From: Candidatus Nanopelagicales bacterium
GTDB lineage: Bacteria > Actinomycetota > Actinomycetes > S36-B12 > GCA-2699445
Direction of reading: 5' to 3'
Length of the DNA stretch: 64,000 bases
Assembly (NCBI GenBank): GCA_037045355.1
Contig: JBAOHO010000010.1
Span: 62,001-126,000 of the forward strand
The notes under the pieces are model-generated. The model was not told the origin of the DNA and searched no databases. It worked only from the letters and a program-made list of their open reading frames with translations. This document shows, in pieces, positions 17,385 through 27,111 of the stretch. A program made the translations under genes and the position numbers. Positions within the stretch are counted from its first letter, which is position 1. Every line of letters starts with the position of its first letter.

Positions 17385-18506
17385 TCACCTGGACGTCATC
17401 ACCACCAGATCGTCGCGATGGACGACCTCACGTTCGTAGGCCGAGCCCAATTCGGCGGCCAACTCCCGAGTCGACCGGCCCAGAAGTCCCGGAAGTTCCG
17501 ACGAGTCAAAGTTGACCAGTCCACGGGCCACGACACGCCCGTTTTGGTCCAAGAGGTCGACGGGATCACCTGCGGTGAAATCACCGGAAACCCGGCGAAT
17601 TCCGGCAGGGAGCAGGGATTTGCGGCGGACGACGACCGCGTGGACGGCCCCGTCGTCCAGTTCCAGGGCACCCTCGGGGGCCGCAGCGTGCGCCAACCAC
17701 AACAGGCGCGTGGGGACCCGGCGCCCTGTGACGTGGAACATCGTCCCGACCTGGTCACCTGCCAGCGCCTCCGCGGCATCGTCGGCGTCGGCGAGCAGCA
17801 CCGGAATCCCAGCGCTGCTGGCCAGGTGCGCTGCGCTCACCTTGGTTCGCATCCCCCCTGATCCGACTCCGGAACGGCCTCTGCGTCCGGTGTCGAACTC
17901 GGCGACCGTGGCGAAGTCGTGGACATCGGTGACCAACTCGGCGGCCGGGTCCGAGGGACGTGTGGTGTAGAGACCCGCGACATCACTGAGCAGCACCAGT
18001 GCTTCGGCATGGACGACATGGGCGACCAGTGCCGCCAGTCGGTCGTTGTCGCCGAAGCGCAGTTCGTCGGTGGCGACGGTGTCGTTCTCATTGACAACGG
18101 GGACGACACCGAGTTCCAGCAGCCGGTACAGCGTGCGCTGGGCGTTACGGTAGTGCGCTCTGCGGACCATGTCGTCGGCCGTCAACAGAACCTGCCCGAC
18201 GAGTAGTCCGCGGGCGGCGAACACTTCCGCGTAGCGCGCCATCAGGGCGCCCTGCCCGACGCTGGCCGCGGCCTGCTGGGTGGCGAGGTCCTGGGGCCTG
18301 GTGCGCAACCGGAGCGGACCCATCCCGCCGGCGACTGCGCCACTGGTGACCAGCACGACCTGGCGCCCGGCCTCGACGGCGGCGGCGATCACGGTGGCAA
18401 CCTGCTGGAATCGGGCGTCGTCGAGTCCGTCGGTGCTGGCCAAGGACGAAGAGCCGACCTTCACGACGAGCCGGTGAGCAGTCGCGAACACGCGCCGATC
18501 GGTCAT
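17385..18506 (-). CDS. proB: Glutamate 5-kinase
   Basis: ProB phosphorylates glutamate in the first step of proline synthesis. The 373-aa protein has the kinase N-terminus HRLVVKVGSSSL, VLVTSGAVAGGMG, NENDTVATDELRFGDNDRLAA and GSGGMRTKVSAA, then a C-terminal PUA domain (about 280-365, including GIRRVSGDFTAGDPVDLLD). ATG 18506 overlaps the obgE stop as ATGA; the open frame further upstream lies within obgE and is rejected. Proline feedback usually acts on the kinase domain; no regulatory site is visible here. Confidence 0.95.
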   Translation of the reverse strand: MTDRRVFATAHRLVVKVGSSSLASTDGLDDARFQQVATVIAAAVEAGRQVVLVTSGAVAGGMGPLRLRTRPQDLATQQAAASVGQGALMARYAEVFAARGLLVGQVLLTADDMVRRAHYRNAQRTLYRLLELGVVPVVNENDTVATDELRFGDNDRLAALVAHVVHAEALVLLSDVAGLYTTRPSDPAAELVTDVHDFATVAEFDTGRRGRSGVGSGGMRTKVSAAHLASSAGIPVLLADADDAAEALAGDQVGTMFHVTGRRVPTRLLWLAHAAAPEGALELDDGAVHAVVVRRKSLLPAGIRRVSGDFTAGDPVDLLDQNGRVVARGLVNFDSSELPGLLGRSTRELAAELGSAYEREVVHRDDLVVMTSR

Positions 18507-19855
18507 CGGCCGTCCACCCGCTCGTCGGTGCCGCGTGGCCCGCTCGGGCGGTGTCCGCCGGCTGAGATGGAGGGCTGGAAGTCGAAGATGACACCCGAAT
18601 CGGCGGGTCCGATCACGACCGTGGATCCTTCGTCGGCACCGAGTTCGATCAGTGTGTCCTCGACTCCGAGGCGCGCCAATCGGTCGGCCAAGTACCCGAC
18701 CGCCTCGTCGTTGGAGAAGTCGGTCTGGCGCACCCACCGTTCAGGGCGGGTTCCGCGTACCACGAACATCTCACCGTCAGCCGTCACTGTGAATCCGCTG
18801 TCGTCGGCGGCTGGCGGCGTCAACACGACCGGGCGGGCGGGCGACGCCTCGGCAGGTCGATCGCGCAGCAAGTCCGCGATCGCGAACCCCAAGGAGCGCA
18901 GACCTTCATGACTGGCGGCACTGACCGGGATCACCGGCCAGCCGTGTGACAGCAACTCGGGGGTCACGAGTTCGGCGAGTTCCCGCGCCTGGGGAACGTC
19001 GATCTTGTTCAAGACCACGATGCGGGGCCGGTCGGCGAACCCGCCGTAGTGGGCCAGTTCGGCTTCGATGACGTCCAGGTCCGTCAGCGGATCGCGCCCG
19101 GGTTCGAGGGTGGCGCAGTCGATGACGTGGACGATGACGTGACATCGCTCGATGTGGCGCAGGAACTCGAGTCCGAGGCCCTTGCCGCTGCTGGCACCCG
19201 GGATCAGGCCGGGGACGTCGGCGATGGTGAACGACGTGTCTCCGGCGGCGACGACCCCCAGGTGTGGTTCCAGTGTGGTGAAGGGGTAGTCGGCGACCTT
19301 GGGTCTTGCGGCGCTCATGGCCGAGATCAAGCTCGACTTGCCGGCGCTGGGGAATCCGACGAGCGCGGCGTCCGCGACGGTCTTGAGTTCCAGTGTCACG
19401 TCGCGGTGTTCACCGGGTTCACCGAGCAACGCGAATCCCGGTGCCTTGCGGCGCGGTGACGCCAGCGCGGCGTTCCCGAGCCCTCCTCTGCCCCCGTTGG
19501 CCAGGGTCCACGTGGTGCCGGGAGCGGTGAGATCCGCGAGGACCTCTCCTCGGCCCGACATGACGACGGTCCCCACGGGAACAAGCGCAATGACGTCTGA
19601 TCCGTCGCCGCCGGTGCGGTTGCCGCCCCTGCCGGCACCACCGTTGCCCGCCTTCAGGTGGGGGCGACGATGGAACTCCAGCAGAGTGTGGGTGGCGGGG
19701 TCGGCGAGCAGGACGATCGAGCCACCTCGGCCGCCATTGCCGCCGTCGGGTCCACCCAGGGGCCTGAACTTCTCGCGGTGCACGGACGCGCACCCGTTCC
19801 CGCCGTCACCCGCGGTGGCGTGCACCGTCACGAGGTCGATGAACGAGGGGGCCAT
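18503..19855 (-). CDS. obgE: Obg-family GTPase
   Basis: ObgE/CgtA is an essential GTPase in late 50S subunit assembly and stress responses. The 450-aa protein has the Gly-rich Obg domain (1-160), a GTPase domain with G1 GFPSAGKSS (167-175), G3 DVPGLIPGAS near 212 and G4 NKID, and a C-terminal OCT domain of the Gram-positive type, followed by an acidic and Gly/Pro-rich tail. It follows rplU and rpmA, the near-universal order, and overlaps proB by 4 bp. Confidence 0.97.
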   Translation of the reverse strand: MAPSFIDLVTVHATAGDGGNGCASVHREKFRPLGGPDGGNGGRGGSIVLLADPATHTLLEFHRRPHLKAGNGGAGRGGNRTGGDGSDVIALVPVGTVVMSGRGEVLADLTAPGTTWTLANGGRGGLGNAALASPRRKAPGFALLGEPGEHRDVTLELKTVADAALVGFPSAGKSSLISAMSAARPKVADYPFTTLEPHLGVVAAGDTSFTIADVPGLIPGASSGKGLGLEFLRHIERCHVIVHVIDCATLEPGRDPLTDLDVIEAELAHYGGFADRPRIVVLNKIDVPQARELAELVTPELLSHGWPVIPVSAASHEGLRSLGFAIADLLRDRPAEASPARPVVLTPPAADDSGFTVTADGEMFVVRGTRPERWVRQTDFSNDEAVGYLADRLARLGVEDTLIELGADEGSTVVIGPADSGVIFDFQPSISAGGHRPSGPRGTDERVDGR

Positions 19856-19872
19856 GTGGTCCCCGGACCCGA

Positions 19873-20127
19873 TCAGGCAGAGGGACGGACGTTGACCACG
19901 CGGCGACCACGCGCCGTGCCGAACTCGACCGTTCCGGCCGACAGCGCGAACAAAGTGTCGTCACCGCCGCGGCCGACGTTGTCGCCCGGGTGGAAGTGGG
20001 TGCCGTGCTGGCGCACGATGATCTCGCCCGCACCGACGAGCTGACCGCCGAAGCGCTTCACGCCGAGCCGCTGGGAGTTGCTGTCGCGGCCGTTTTTGGT
20101 GGACGCCGCGCCCTTCTTGTGCGCCAT
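19873..20127 (-). CDS. rpmA: 50S ribosomal protein L27
   Basis: This 84-aa protein lies near the peptidyl-transferase centre. The sequence begins MAHKKGAASTKNGRDSNSQR, typical of L27 without the Firmicutes N-terminal extension that needs cleavage, and continues GVKRFGGQLVGAGEIIVRQ. It lies directly after rplU (1-bp gap) and 17 bp before obgE. Confidence 0.98.
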   Translation of the reverse strand: MAHKKGAASTKNGRDSNSQRLGVKRFGGQLVGAGEIIVRQHGTHFHPGDNVGRGGDDTLFALSAGTVEFGTARGRRVVNVRPSA

Positions 20128-20128
20128 G

Positions 20129-20440
20129 TCAGACTCCTTCGATCCCGGTGACCCGCAGCCGGGTCAGGTCCTGGCGGTGACCCTGGCGCCGGCGGTAGCC
20201 GGTCTTGTTCTTGTAACGCAGCACGGTGATCTTGTCGCCGCGGTGGTGCTGGACGACCTCGGCGGTGACCTTCACGCCGGACAGTGCGTCGGCCTGGCTC
20301 GTCACCGAAGCGCCATCGACGACCAGGACAGCGGGCAGCGCCACGGTGTCTCCGGGGGCGTCGGCCAGCCGGTTGACGTCGATCTCGTCGCCGACGGCGA
20401 CCTTCTCCTGGTGCCCTCCGGCGCGGACGATGGCGTACAT
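20129..20440 (-). CDS. rplU: 50S ribosomal protein L21
   Basis: This 103-aa protein binds 23S rRNA. MYAIVRAGGHQEKVAVGDEI and the C-terminal KNKTGYRRRQGHRQ ... LRVTGIEG are diagnostic. A strong AAGGAGGT ribosome-binding site sits about 7 nt before the ATG. It is the first gene of the rplU-rpmA-obgE-proB group; the promoter must lie in the 127-bp gap to the RNase E gene, where I could not pick a convincing one. Confidence 0.98.
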   Translation of the reverse strand: MYAIVRAGGHQEKVAVGDEIDVNRLADAPGDTVALPAVLVVDGASVTSQADALSGVKVTAEVVQHHRGDKITVLRYKNKTGYRRRQGHRQDLTRLRVTGIEGV

Positions 20441-20567
20441 CGGCCCTACCTCCTTGGTCGGTGTGGCCCGCAGTCACGCGGCGGTCCGGCGTGATGCGGA
20501 CCTGCGCGTTGGGTGGGATCGCCCTGCGGGGCAACCCTCCTAGGCTACGGAGTGGTCTTGGGCCCGG

Positions 20568-22976
20568 TCAAACCGGGTGCTCGGCGTCCCCGGACTGGTC
20601 GCCCTCGGGCGGGTTGCTGTCGGTGGGGTCCTCGGTATCCGGTTGGACATCGCCCGGAGCCACCTCGGTCTCACCCGGAGCCGCCTCGGCACCGGACTCT
20701 GCCGACTCGCCGTTGGCCTCGGCCGACTCGGCGCCGACCTCCTCCGAGCCGCTGTCGGCGGCATCGGTGCCCGCCGCCCGGGCCCGCGCGGCCTCAATCG
20801 GATCGTGTGCGCCGGGAGGCCGCACCGAACGGGGCCGCTTGTCCTTGCCCCGCCCCTCGAGCGGCTCACTGTGGACCTTGATCCCGCGTCCGTTGCAGCA
20901 TTCGCACGGCTCGCTGAAGGTCTCGAGCAGCCCCTGGCCGATCCTCTTGCGGGTCATCTGCACCAATCCCAGCGAGGTGACCTCCGCCACCTGGTGTTTG
21001 GTGCGGTCGCGACCCAGGCACTCGACCAGGCGACGCAGCACGAGGTCGCGGTTGCTTTCCAGGACCATGTCGATGAAGTCGATGACGATGATCCCACCGA
21101 TGTCGCGCAGCCGGATCTGACGGACGATCTCCTCGGCCGCTTCGAGGTTGTTGCGGGTGACGGTCTCCTCGAGGTTGCCACCCTGACCCGTGAAGCGCCC
21201 GGTGTTGACGTCGACCACGGTCATGGCCTCGGTGCGGTCGATCACGAGGGACCCACCGGACGGCAGATAGACCTTTCGGTCGAGCGCCTTGGCCAGTTGC
21301 TCATCGATGCGGTACTTGGCGAACACGTCATCGGTACCGGTCCAGCGCGTCACACGCTCGGAGAGCCCGGGTGCGTTGTCGCCGACATACGCGACGAGGG
21401 TGTCGGCGACATCGTCACCCGAGACGACCAACGACTCGAAGTCGGAGTTGAAGATGTCGCGCACCACCCGCAACGCCAGGTCGGGTTCGCTGTGCAGCAT
21501 GGCCGGGGGGTTGGCCTTCTCGGCTTTGGCCTGGATCTGCTCCCACGTGGAGGTGAGGTACTCGACGTCGCGGGCGAGGTCCTCCTCGCTGGCGCCCTCG
21601 GCGGCGGTGCGCACGATGACACCTGCCCCTTCGGGCAGGGCGGCGCGCAGGATGCCGCGCAGGCGGGTGCGTTCCTTGTCGGGGAGCTTGCGGCTGATGC
21701 CGGTCATGGAGCCGTCGGGGACGTAGACGATGAACCGGCCCGGCAAGGACACCTGGCTCGTGAGGCGTGCGCCCTTGTGTCCCACGGGGTCCTTGGTGAC
21801 CTGGACCAGGACCTTGTCCCCGGACGACAGAGCCTGTTCGATGCGTTTGGGCTGACCCTCGAGCCCGGCGGCGTCCCAGTTGACCTCTCCGGCGTACAGG
21901 ACTGCGTTGCGGCCGCGGCCGATGTCGACGAACGCGGCCTCCATGGAGGGCAGAACGTTCTGGACCCGACCCAGGTAGACGTTGCCGACCAAAGATGTGG
22001 CGGTGGCCTGGTTGACGTAGTGCTCGACCAGCACACCGTCTTCGAGCACGGCGATCTGGGTGAGTTCGCCGCGCTGCCGCACCACCATGGAGCGGGTGAC
22101 GGATTCCCGACGGGCGAGGAACTCGGCTTCGGTGACCAGCGGTGCTCGGCGGCGGCCGGACTCGCGACCCTCCTTGCGGCGCTGTTTCTTGGCCTCGATC
22201 CGGGTCGACCCCTTCAGGGCCGTGACTTCGTCCTTGGCTTGCCTGCCCGAACCGGAGTCGTCGCCACCGCCACCACCGCCTCCGCGGCGTCGCCGGCGAC
22301 GGCGGCGGACCGTGCCGCCCTCCTCGTCATCGGACTCTGAGGCGGATGAGTCGTCTTTCGGCTTCTCCGCCGCGGCGTCGGTGGGTTCGCTGCCCTCCGC
22401 GGGCGTTTCAGCCGGCTTGCGCCGGCCACGTCGGCGGCGCGAGGTCGGCTTCTCGGCTGCGGCGTCGTCGCTGGGTTCCGCCCCGTCGCCGGCGGTGCTC
22501 CCGTTGTCGGCCTTCTCGGCCTTGTCGGTCCTGTCGGGACTGTCTGTCTTCTCGCTATCGGTTCCGGCTTTGCCCGACTGGGCACTGCTGCGCCGCTTCA
22601 CGGGGACCTCGGGTGGGGGTTGGAAGAGCGGCACGCCCGCACCTGTGGCCGGGGGGGCCGCGGAGTCCTCGCCGGACTCGGCGTTATCGGCTGCTGGGGC
22701 TGCGAAGGACACGGCCGCCCGACGGCGGCGGGTGCGGGGAGCCGGAGGTGACTCTGGCTCGGCTGCTGGCTCGGGCTCCGGCGCGACGGGGTCGGGTGCT
22801 GCCGAGAACGCCGGCTGGGCTTCTGGGGGCGGGCCGGCGGGTCGGCGGGCGGCCCGGCGACGCCGCGGCGCAGGCGTCTGGCCGGCGGAAGAGTCGGCCG
22901 GGGTCTCGGAAGCAGGAGCGTCGCTCGCCTTGTCGGAGGCTGTTTCGGCTGTGGTCTGATCGTCGTCGTCGAGCAT
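20568..22976 (-). CDS. rne: Ribonuclease E/G family endoribonuclease
   Basis: This protein of about 802 aa is the main single-strand RNA endonuclease for mRNA decay and rRNA processing. It has a long disordered N-terminus rich in Ala/Pro/Glu with Arg-rich patches (RRRRGRRK, RRRRRRRRGGG), an S1 domain (YLGRVQNVLPSMEAAFVDIG), the DNase I-like catalytic region with VDVNTGRFTG and IVIDFIDM, the Zn-link CECCNGRG and a disordered acidic tail. This layout, with the disordered region mainly N-terminal, is typical of actinobacterial RNase E. ATG 22976 (MLDDDD) is preceded by GAAGG; a longer frame to 23144 lacks family features. It neighbours rplU as in mycobacteria. Confidence 0.93.
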   Translation of the reverse strand: MLDDDDQTTAETASDKASDAPASETPADSSAGQTPAPRRRRAARRPAGPPPEAQPAFSAAPDPVAPEPEPAAEPESPPAPRTRRRRAAVSFAAPAADNAESGEDSAAPPATGAGVPLFQPPPEVPVKRRSSAQSGKAGTDSEKTDSPDRTDKAEKADNGSTAGDGAEPSDDAAAEKPTSRRRRGRRKPAETPAEGSEPTDAAAEKPKDDSSASESDDEEGGTVRRRRRRRRGGGGGGGDDSGSGRQAKDEVTALKGSTRIEAKKQRRKEGRESGRRRAPLVTEAEFLARRESVTRSMVVRQRGELTQIAVLEDGVLVEHYVNQATATSLVGNVYLGRVQNVLPSMEAAFVDIGRGRNAVLYAGEVNWDAAGLEGQPKRIEQALSSGDKVLVQVTKDPVGHKGARLTSQVSLPGRFIVYVPDGSMTGISRKLPDKERTRLRGILRAALPEGAGVIVRTAAEGASEEDLARDVEYLTSTWEQIQAKAEKANPPAMLHSEPDLALRVVRDIFNSDFESLVVSGDDVADTLVAYVGDNAPGLSERVTRWTGTDDVFAKYRIDEQLAKALDRKVYLPSGGSLVIDRTEAMTVVDVNTGRFTGQGGNLEETVTRNNLEAAEEIVRQIRLRDIGGIIVIDFIDMVLESNRDLVLRRLVECLGRDRTKHQVAEVTSLGLVQMTRKRIGQGLLETFSEPCECCNGRGIKVHSEPLEGRGKDKRPRSVRPPGAHDPIEAARARAAGTDAADSGSEEVGAESAEANGESAESGAEAAPGETEVAPGDVQPDTEDPTDSNPPEGDQSGDAEHPV

Positions 22977-23460
22977 GTGCTCGATCCCTTCACGGGGCCC
23001 GGGTGCGTTGCACCGCTCGGGCCCCTGTACTCGGTTCGGTCCGCCGCGGCGGACCGGAAGTCCTCTGTCCAACAGGTCGAAACCTGCGGCGACGTCCGTT
23101 GTTCGGCCCGAAGCCCTGGGGGCCTGCGAAGGCATCTGCCGCACCGGTTCTGCTGGCGGCGGCCTTCGCGGCGCCGGGCTGAGCGGAACAGTCTCCGCAG
23201 TCGTGCGGCGGGGGCGTCGCGGTCAGCAGTTCGGACCGCTGACCTGCCTGCAGTATGGCACAGGGCACCTCGCGGCCGCCGGATTCGCGGTGGGATCAGG
23301 TCATGCCACGGATGAGGACGAGCCTCTCTGTTCGCGCGCCTGCCATGCGGGCACCTGAGTGACTACGGACCTTCTGAGTGCACGGGCCGCGTGGATGGCA
23401 CCGATCACGGGGTGTTGCACTCGTCGCCCACCCCACCTGACCCGCTGCTCCGCTCACCGA
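22977..23460. other. 484-bp intergenic region upstream of rne
   Basis: This gap separates the GT2 gene's stop from the rne start; all flanking genes are on the minus strand. It holds a 7-bp inverted repeat (ggtcagc 23221-23227 with gctgacc 23238-23244) and presumably the rne promoter. No reading frame here looks like a gene, and I found no convincing -35/-10 pair. In actinobacteria rne leaders can be long because RNase E autoregulates its own mRNA, but nothing specific is visible. Confidence 0.5.
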
Positions 23461-25335
23461 TCACCCGGGACCGGGGTGAGCCTGCGCGGACGGCGGCGCG
23501 TGCGCGTCCACGAGACCGTGCGGGGTCTTCTCCCACCGGAACGGCGAGCGGATGAGCTGATAGAGGGCCCGCCATGCCGCGAACGAGTGGAGGAACCAGT
23601 AGAACGGGTTGAGCAGTGCGTACGCCGCGATCCGCCACCCGTGACGCCGGAATCCGGCGACCGCGCAGATGGCGATGGCCAGTAGGTTGCCGACCAACGC
23701 GTTGAAGGCTGACGCGGCGACCAGCCACCCGGGCACGTAGCCGGTGACCTGCAGAATCCCGGTCGCGCCCAGCACTGTCACGATCCACACCAGCGGATAG
23801 GCCAGGAACATCAGCGGGGTGCCGGCGATCAGTCCTGCCATGCCGAACACACCTCGCAGCCCGAACCGCTGGACGAAGCGCCACGGCCTGCGTAAGTGGA
23901 CCAAGGCCGTCACCAGGTAGCCCTTGATCCAGCGGGTGCGCTGGCGTATCCAGGCCGGCACCGACGAACACGCCTCCTCCCACGTGCCACTGTCGTGGAT
24001 CACCGACACGCGGTAACCCAGCGCCTCAGCCCGCAGGCCCAGGTCGGCGTCCTCCGTGACGTTGTAGGGGTCCCAGGCCCCCACCCGGCGCAGGCCTTCG
24101 GTCACGAAATGGTTCGACGTACCACCCAGCGGGATCGGGAACCTCGTGGCGTCCAAGCCGGGCAGCATCGCATCGAACCACGCCGAGTACTCCAGGGAGA
24201 ACATGCGGGTGAGGATGTTCTCCTCTGCGTTGAAGTAGTTCAGCGGCGCCTGCACACAGATCACATTGTCAGGCAGGGTCTCGAAAGCGCCGAGCACGAC
24301 CCGCAACTGCGAGGGCTCCGGCACATCCTCGGCGTCGTAGATCACCAATCGTTCACCGGTAGCCAGCGACAACCCGTAGTTGCACGCCCGCGGCTTGGTC
24401 TGCGGGCTGCCCTCCGGGACCACCACGATCTTGAGATTCTGGGGCGGGGAACTGGCCTTCGCAGCCGCGATTGTTTCGTTGTCGGACTCCTCGAGGAGCA
24501 GCAGGATCTGCAGCTTGCTCGGAGGGTAGTCCATTCCAGCCATGTGCCCGATGACCTCGGCGACCACGTTCGGTTCCCGGAAGGCCGGCACCAGGATCGT
24601 GTACTCGGGGAGATCCGTGTCAGCGGTGGTCGTCATCGGCGGGGACTTACGGCCCCATACCAGCGCCATGCCGAGCAGGCTGGTCAGGACCTTGAAGATC
24701 AAGCCCGTGAGGAACAGAACATTGCCGAGCAGAATGATCGTCAGCACCGCGTTACCCGGCCAGACGAACACCATGAACAGCAGCCCTGCCAGGAAGCCCC
24801 AGGCTGCAAGGGTCTGCCAACGGAAGATGCCCAGCGCCGCGGAGTAGATGGGCCGTTCGATACGTAGGCTGTCGGCGGCGAGGGTGCGCAATCGGGCCCG
24901 GTAGATCTGGGTCACCGCCTGATCGATGTCCCACCACGTCGTCATCTGGATCTCGATGTCGGAGGTTCCCAGAGAGCGTTCGATCTCACGCAGCAACTCG
25001 GCGTCAGGGACCTCATCGGTCACCACGAGTGTCGTACTCCCCCGACGGGCGACCGGCAGCCAGGGCCGGTGCAGCAGTGTCAGCGGGTCGTCGATGTCGA
25101 ACACCGCGGGGTCCGGTGGATACTCAAGCAGATCCCGCACGCGCAGACCGAACTGCGCCGCGACGGCGTCCCGGATCGTCAACCTGTGGGCGAACCCGTA
25201 GAGGACTAGGTGCTTACCCAGCAGGCCACCGTGGTCGTGCTGGGCACGCAAGGCGATGGACAGCTGCTCGGATGTGATCATTCCCCGCTGGATGAGGAGG
25301 TCGCCGAGCCGGAGCGCGCCCTGATCGCCCACCAT
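23461..25335 (-). CDS. MshEN domain-GT2 membrane glycosyltransferase (cellulose-synthase-like)
   Basis: This 624-aa protein joins an N-terminal MshEN-like domain (residues about 5-62; RLGDLLIQRGMIT, then LGKHLVLYGF) to a processive family-2 glycosyltransferase. The catalytic part has YDAEDVPEP (about 331-339), TEDADLGLR (about 425) and QRTRW (about 463), the D,D,D,QxxRW set of cellulose-synthase-like enzymes, between two groups of membrane helices (about 170-225 and 490-580). MshEN domains in other proteins bind cyclic di-GMP, and E. coli NfrB pairs MshEN with GT2, so allosteric control by c-di-GMP is a reasonable inference. It starts 1 bp after the upstream membrane glycosyltransferase stop, with AGAAGGG ahead of the ATG. 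Confidence 0.86.
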   Translation of the reverse strand: MVGDQGALRLGDLLIQRGMITSEQLSIALRAQHDHGGLLGKHLVLYGFAHRLTIRDAVAAQFGLRVRDLLEYPPDPAVFDIDDPLTLLHRPWLPVARRGSTTLVVTDEVPDAELLREIERSLGTSDIEIQMTTWWDIDQAVTQIYRARLRTLAADSLRIERPIYSAALGIFRWQTLAAWGFLAGLLFMVFVWPGNAVLTIILLGNVLFLTGLIFKVLTSLLGMALVWGRKSPPMTTTADTDLPEYTILVPAFREPNVVAEVIGHMAGMDYPPSKLQILLLLEESDNETIAAAKASSPPQNLKIVVVPEGSPQTKPRACNYGLSLATGERLVIYDAEDVPEPSQLRVVLGAFETLPDNVICVQAPLNYFNAEENILTRMFSLEYSAWFDAMLPGLDATRFPIPLGGTSNHFVTEGLRRVGAWDPYNVTEDADLGLRAEALGYRVSVIHDSGTWEEACSSVPAWIRQRTRWIKGYLVTALVHLRRPWRFVQRFGLRGVFGMAGLIAGTPLMFLAYPLVWIVTVLGATGILQVTGYVPGWLVAASAFNALVGNLLAIAICAVAGFRRHGWRIAAYALLNPFYWFLHSFAAWRALYQLIRSPFRWEKTPHGLVDAHAPPSAQAHPGPG

Positions 25336-25336
25336 G

Positions 25337-26968
25337 TCAGACCCTTCTCAGCAACAGGATCGGGCCGTCCCGGAACTGCACGGTGTAGCGCTGCCGGAAT
25401 TCAGGGTTGGTCAGACCTGCAGCCCGCACCGCATCGGCCGAGTTTTCTGTGTTGAACAACAGCCAGGACGCGGTCGGCTCGGCCAGCTCGGCCTCGAAGC
25501 GGGAGTCGTAGCGGCCGATAACTCGCGAGAAGTCCCAGCCGAGCTCCACCAGGGCCGGATTAGCGGTCTCATCGATCAGCAGCGTGTCCGTGGGTGAGGC
25601 GCTGGCGCGCAGAGTCTCGACCGCAGTGCGCAAGGCTGCCTGCTTGGGTACCTGGGCCCTCGCTTCCATCACGACTGGAGCCCGGGTCGGCAGCTGCACC
25701 TGGAACAGGTAGCTGAACGCCACAGCCACGCCGACGGCCAGCGGCAGCACGATCCGCTGGGGCCACGACCTGGCCGTCAGGTTCACGACGTACCCGATCG
25801 CCAGCACTGCGGGGATCAGCAGCGGCAGGGCGTAGCGTACGTTGAACAGGCCGGGCGGCTCGCTGTGTGGATGCCAGATCACCGTCTGACCGGTGATCAG
25901 TGACATCACGTGGTAAGGCAGCGGGAACATCATCACCCACACCAGCACCGTGGGCGACGTGAATCTCTCGCGCAGCGCGATTGCCACCAACCCGGCCACG
26001 AGGGCCGCTATCACCACCACCCCCAGGACATACCAGATCGTCCACGAGTAGGTGTACATCGACAGCGACAACGAACCCTGGGTGGGCAACAGGTCGAGCT
26101 CGGCGAACTGCTGCTGCAAGGCGCCAGCGGAGTACGGGCCACGCTGGAAGGCGAGGAGATCACCGTATTGGGTGGCGTTGAGCAACACCCACCACAACGC
26201 GAGCAGCGCGGAGGGGAAGCCGAAGCTGACCGCCACCCGCAGGCTGTAGCGCCAGTGGTGCCAGCGCGCCTGGGCGACCAGCAAGAGCATCACCGCCGCC
26301 GAAGCGGCGAAAACCCATCCGTCGTACCGACTTCCCACCGCTGCCGCTGCGGGCAGCCCCGCGTACACGGCCACCTCGCCACCGGTCAGAGGACGGTCAG
26401 AGGCCAAGAACCCGGACAGCCCGGCAGCGGCCATCGCCATGGCAGCCATCAGGACCGGCTCGGTCAGGGCGGTGGTGTGGACGTAGAGGTTGCTCGGGTT
26501 CAGGACGTAGACGCCCAGAGCCACCACGACTACCCACCAACTGGTGACCCGCCAACGGAAGAGGACACGGTACAAAGCCGAAGCCGCCACCCCCATGCAC
26601 AGCGAGGACAGCACGACGGCCGGTAGACCGGCACGCCACCAGTCCTCGTTGCCCAGTCCCACTAACGTCAGCGGGGCGAGCAGCAGGTGCGGCACCGGCA
26701 GCCATACGGTGCCGAGTTGGCCGAACCCCGCATTGTCTGCGTCCCAGATCCGGCGCGCGATCGAGGCGTGACTGATCGCGTCGGGGTAAGCCGTCGCCAG
26801 CCCGGACCGCATGCTGTACCACCCCGCCACCCCGGCGATGAGGGCCGCGACCAGTCCCACACGGACGGTGTTCGGCACTCGCCTGACGTCTCGCCGGGAC
26901 CGAAGCCGGTCCCGATCGTAGAGTGCGATCGGCGCAACAGTGCCCGCAGTCTGCGGGGGGGGTGTCAT
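25337..26968 (-). CDS. Polytopic GT-C-type glycosyltransferase (GT39/ArnT-like)
   Basis: This 543-aa protein has about eleven hydrophobic helices. The first extracytoplasmic loop has AYPDAISHASIARRIWD, with an Asp where GT-C enzymes place the catalytic base, and an extracytoplasmic C-terminal domain follows the last helices. GT-C enzymes use lipid-linked sugars to glycosylate proteins or polymers outside the membrane. ATG 26968 gives MTPPPQTAG; an upstream frame to 27025 is less likely. The gene sits between a BcsB-like exported protein and a GT2 synthase and is almost fused to the latter (1-bp gap), suggesting that it modifies the same polysaccharide. No donor or acceptor can be named. Confidence 0.74.
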   Translation of the reverse strand: MTPPPQTAGTVAPIALYDRDRLRSRRDVRRVPNTVRVGLVAALIAGVAGWYSMRSGLATAYPDAISHASIARRIWDADNAGFGQLGTVWLPVPHLLLAPLTLVGLGNEDWWRAGLPAVVLSSLCMGVAASALYRVLFRWRVTSWWVVVVALGVYVLNPSNLYVHTTALTEPVLMAAMAMAAAGLSGFLASDRPLTGGEVAVYAGLPAAAAVGSRYDGWVFAASAAVMLLLVAQARWHHWRYSLRVAVSFGFPSALLALWWVLLNATQYGDLLAFQRGPYSAGALQQQFAELDLLPTQGSLSLSMYTYSWTIWYVLGVVVIAALVAGLVAIALRERFTSPTVLVWVMMFPLPYHVMSLITGQTVIWHPHSEPPGLFNVRYALPLLIPAVLAIGYVVNLTARSWPQRIVLPLAVGVAVAFSYLFQVQLPTRAPVVMEARAQVPKQAALRTAVETLRASASPTDTLLIDETANPALVELGWDFSRVIGRYDSRFEAELAEPTASWLLFNTENSADAVRAAGLTNPEFRQRYTVQFRDGPILLLRRV

Positions 26969-27111
26969 GGCCCGACCGCAATCCGTCTGACACCGCGACC
27001 CGCGCCCGCCCCCACGAAGAGCCATGAGCGCAGCCCTGACCCAGGACCTGGGAGACCGCCGCTCATGTCACCTGCAACCTCCCGCGCATGAGATCACTGT
27101 TGAGAACGCGA